64,000 nt of DNA, taken from assembly GCA_963921795.1 (NCBI GenBank), contig OY997641.1:76523063-76587062 (forward strand), given 5' to 3'. The position numbers and the translations under genes were made by a program. Positions 61,265-64,000 of this stretch are shown one piece after another. Position 1 is the stretch's first letter. Each line of letters starts with the position of its first letter. This stretch comes from Nannobrachium achirus. Taxonomy: Eukaryota; Chordata; Actinopteri; Myctophiformes; Myctophidae. The notes under the pieces are model-generated. The model was not told where the DNA came from. It was given only the letters and a program-made list of their open reading frames with translations, and ran no database searches.

Positions 61265-61514
61265 TTCATTTTCAGGTTTGGTGTAGAGGGGAAAAGAGCA
61301 GACTAAGTACAGAGTGAAAGGTCAAGTTTATTAAGTATTGACGGTTCAAGTGGTTAAATATCTGATAACACAGATTGACATGAATCCAAAATGCACTGAT
61401 GATTGTGCTGTCAAACAATGAAACTATGGAATCTTTCATACGGTTGTGTGGGTCCCTGCTTCATCTCTTTCTCGACTAAGGGGTCCTTGGCCTGAAAATG
61501 TTGAAGACCCCTGG
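61265..61514. mobile_element. hAT-like repeat ending TTGAAGACCCCTG
   Basis: AGAGCAGACTAAGTACAGAG, TTTATTAAGTATTGAC and TGTTGAAGACCCCTG match the repeat at 12010-12240 and 13270-13530. Only the right end is clear. Confidence 0.5.
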
Positions 61515-61930
61515 CCTACTGTACATGGAGATATGCTGTGAGAGCCCAAACATGCTTACTCAGTTATTTGTTATGTGAAAGTCCTATGATGTCTATGACA
61601 TCTGACATCATACCCTTTTATGCCCATACATGGAGATCCCTCTCCATGTATGGATCCCTCAACCACACAGTTGGACAGTTTTTTTGTAGAAGACTTGTAA
61701 TTTTTTTGCTGTAAATATGCATCTTCCTCTCCAGTGGCGGACCGTGGGTTCAATACCCGGGCCTTCGCCATGGCTGCTGCGCATATGCACGCACGTGCAC
61801 ATGCCCGCGCACGTGCACGTGCACACGCCCTCGCGTAGCCACGATCTGACACTAGCGAGTTTAAGCTAGATGGTTTTCAATACGGCAACGCCAGGCGGAC
61901 TACGGCTGCTATGACGTAATCGCCGTAGCG
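61515..61930. other. Stretch with a dispersed-repeat copy and GC-rich text
   Basis: 61530-61650 is another copy of the repeat at 960-1090. The CACGTGCACATG-type text at 61790-61830 is purine/pyrimidine alternating. No gene accepted. Confidence 0.45.
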
Positions 61931-62094
61931 ATCAAAATGGTTAAGCAAAGCCTCTGTGGAGACGGGTTCCCACGTAGCGCCTACTCTGTCTGCTGCGTGT
62001 ACGTGTCGCCATGGGAACCAAAGCGTTCAGTGAAAGGACCTTCTGCCGTAGTAGAGGCGGCCGCGGCGACGGCAGGTTTAACTATCGAGCGCGG

Positions 62095-63255
62095 ATCATT
62101 TCCGATTACCGTTGTCATCTGCCTGCTCTGCATACGGAGATTCCGAACCTTTCACGCCGGTTCCGAAAAACCGCATATCGGGTCGGGTCGAGGCCGCTGT
62201 CTGTCTGGACCCGTTTTGACCATCTGTTTGCCTGTGTCCATTCATGCCCATATATGGATATATCTGAATGAGTCAGCAGAAGTGATGTCACAATGAGTCA
62301 GCGCTTGTATATCTCATCCAGGTCCAAATATGGGGCTCTCTAGATATGGGTTTCAACATTCAATACGTAACCATGGCAACCTCAGCACCGCCAACCTCAG
62401 CTCCGCATACGGAGATTTCCGAACCTTTTGCGCCGGTTCCGGAAAACCGTGCATTGGGTCGGGTCGAGGCCAGGCACTGCAATCCGCGCCACGGCGGGGA
62501 ACACGCGTGCCGAATCCGAAGCCGGTGAGATGAACAGTTCTCGAGATACGCGGATTACATACTCACAGAGATTTCTCGCATTTATTGTAAGACGACTAGA
62601 AGTTCGGCCGCCCGAGTGTCTAGTCGGGGACCAGACTACTCCGGAACGATGGAAATAGGGAATGAATGCCCCACCCTTTAATGCAAACCCCATTATACCT
62701 GTTGTCATAGGACCCGTTTTGACCATCTGTTTGCCTGTGTCCATTTATGCCCATGTATGGAAATATCTGTATCTATCTGTCTGCGTTTGTGCCCATATAT
62801 CGCAATATCTGTATCGGAATGCCCTGATGTCAGACATCTGCTCTGCATACGTAGAGTCCGAACCTCTCGCTCCGGATCCAGAAAACCGCGTATCGGGTCG
62901 GCTCGAGGCCGGGCACTTTATGGAGATATCTGTCTCTGTCTGCTGTGTGACATCAGAACACGTCATACTGATGTCAGCAGCTAGATGTGTGACATCAGAA
63001 CACATCATACTGATGATATTCTATAAGTAACCATGGCAACCTCAGCTCCGCCAACCTCAGCTCTGCATACGGAGATTCCGAACCTTTCGCACCGGTTCGG
63101 GAAAACCGCACATCGGGTCGGGTCGAGGCCGGGCACTGCACTCCACGCCACGGCGGGAAACGCACGTGCCGAATCCGAAGCTGGTGGAACGAACGGTTAT
63201 CGAGATATGTGGATTACATACTCACAGAGATTTCTCACATTTATTGTAAGATGTT
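62095..63255 (+). repeat. CG-rich repeat units with CATACGGAGATTCCG
   Basis: Two full units of about 215 bp (about 62388-62600 and 63042-63253) and two partial ones (62128-62200 and 62845-62915). Shared text: CTGCATACGGAGATTCCGAA, GGTTCCG-AAAACCG, GGGTCGGGTCGAGGCC. The units have several internal inverted matches and are rich in CG dinucleotides, unlike their surroundings. Function unknown. Confidence 0.8.
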
Positions 63256-63756
63256 AATCTTTTATTGGAAATCAATTAAAAAAAAAACAAATAAATCATG
63301 CAGCAGATGGGTATAAGGATCTGCTAAATGTACTTAGTAATATGAGTACTGTGTCCACCTTTATGCTTTAATATAAAGGTTCTCTAAAATATATGTTTTA
63401 TTTTGTTACATCAACAGGGATGGGCCTAAATTGAGCAGGGGATATTGTAGCCAATGTTTGACCATTTGTAAAGTATAGTTTGTTGACTACTTTTGACACA
63501 ATGAAGATGGTATTACAAAAATAATTAAAAGTCATTAAATTGTCACTTTAGAAATGGGCAGTTACTGTATAAACTTATACTGTATGTTGGTTTGTTTACT
63601 GTTGATTGAGAAAACAATGTTGCACATGAAGCTAAAAATCTAGGGATCTCCCAAAAAGATTGTTGAGATAATAGTAATGTTGAGAATTACTGGTATGCTC
63701 AAATAAATAAAAATGCTATTAATTGTGATTGAAATAATTAATCGGGATTAACATAA
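63256..63756. other. AT-rich stretch with no recognised gene
   Basis: Partly similar to the interior of the hAT-like element at 10100-10260 (TTGTCACTTTAGAAATG and GAGAAAACAATGTTGCACAT), so it is probably a degraded relative. Confidence 0.45.
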
Positions 63757-63882
63757 CAGTGAGCGGCCATTTCTTGGGTAAACACAGCCTTACACAGGTG
63801 TTCTGATTGGAGTAAAGCATTAGTTCTATGCAATCAAACAATTGAAACACCTGTGTTTTGATCCAAGAAATGGCCACTAAGG
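63757..63882. mobile_element. Short MITE with inverted ends
   Basis: AGTGAGCGGCCATTTCTTGG and, at the other end, CCAAGAAATGGCCACT, with ACACAG/CTGTGT matches inside. About 125 bp. The flanks do not show a clear target repeat. Confidence 0.7.
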
Positions 63883-64000
63883 ACTACAATGACGTAGCCG
63901 CTGGCACACACTATTCCCCCATTTAAGAAATTGCCCAGATTTGAATATCAATTTACCAGACCTACTGTAAATAGTTCAAGACAACTAATATTACAAGTGG

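Noticed and set aside
61740-61775. B-box-like GGTTCAATACC as a tRNA or SINE
   Set aside because: No A box or tRNA-like fold upstream.

Overview
The window looks like repeat-dominated intronic DNA from a bony fish, probably a teleost. This is inferred from the mix of elements: Ty3/Gypsy and BEL/Pao LTR elements, L2-like and RTE/Rex-like LINE pieces, tRNA-headed SINEs, many hAT-, TTAA-, TA- and MULE-type non-autonomous DNA elements, long (CA)n, (GA)n and (TA)n runs, and no operon-like gene packing. I could not run a search, so no species is claimed. Only two segments look like host coding exons, both on the minus strand: 55810-55993 and 26347-26564. Both resemble a STAND/NACHT NTPase of the NPHP3/NWD1/TEP1/TTC41 type and they lie in the right order for one gene. 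If so, 26565-55809 is a 29-kb intron (perhaps with one very small exon hidden in it) and the DNA on either side is further intron.

Layout. 1-2920: mirror-image tandem units of about 475 bp around an old LINE fragment. 2921-24418: a repeat interrupted by a 21-kb giant palindrome (3256-24297). The palindrome has matching termini and a 7-8 bp direct repeat at its edges. Its two arms are near copies, and each has since received its own insertions: a TTAA element at 6679-9912 in the left arm, and TA elements at 17204-17624 and 17932-22534 in the right arm. 24421-26346: end of the outer repeat, a possible plus-strand terminal exon, simple repeats and a hAT MITE next to a splice donor. 26565-29348: an element with 'TGCAACGATA' ends filled with microsatellites. 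29380-36840: a broken but young Ty3/Gypsy element. 37665-46711: a broken, young BEL/Pao element whose right LTR holds two successive TTAA elements. 46726-47975: a hAT-like element. 48690-55790: a second complex of inverted and direct duplications built around arrays of a roughly 35-bp unit carrying CCATATATGG, with an RTE-like LINE inside. 56200-64000: more of the same motif, an uninterrupted copy of the repeat that holds the giant palindrome, a Rex-like LINE tail, and CG-rich repeats.

The most unusual signals are the 21-kb palindrome with target-site repeats; a dispersed hairpin (GATCTACAAGCTCAC and its complement) seen about twenty times in unrelated contexts; about seventy perfect or near-perfect CCATATATGG sites, which match the SRF/CArG-box consensus; and the fact that every reverse-transcriptase-bearing element is on the plus strand, opposite to the inferred host gene. 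Pairing the arms of the palindromes gives internal empty sites that date several insertions relative to one another.
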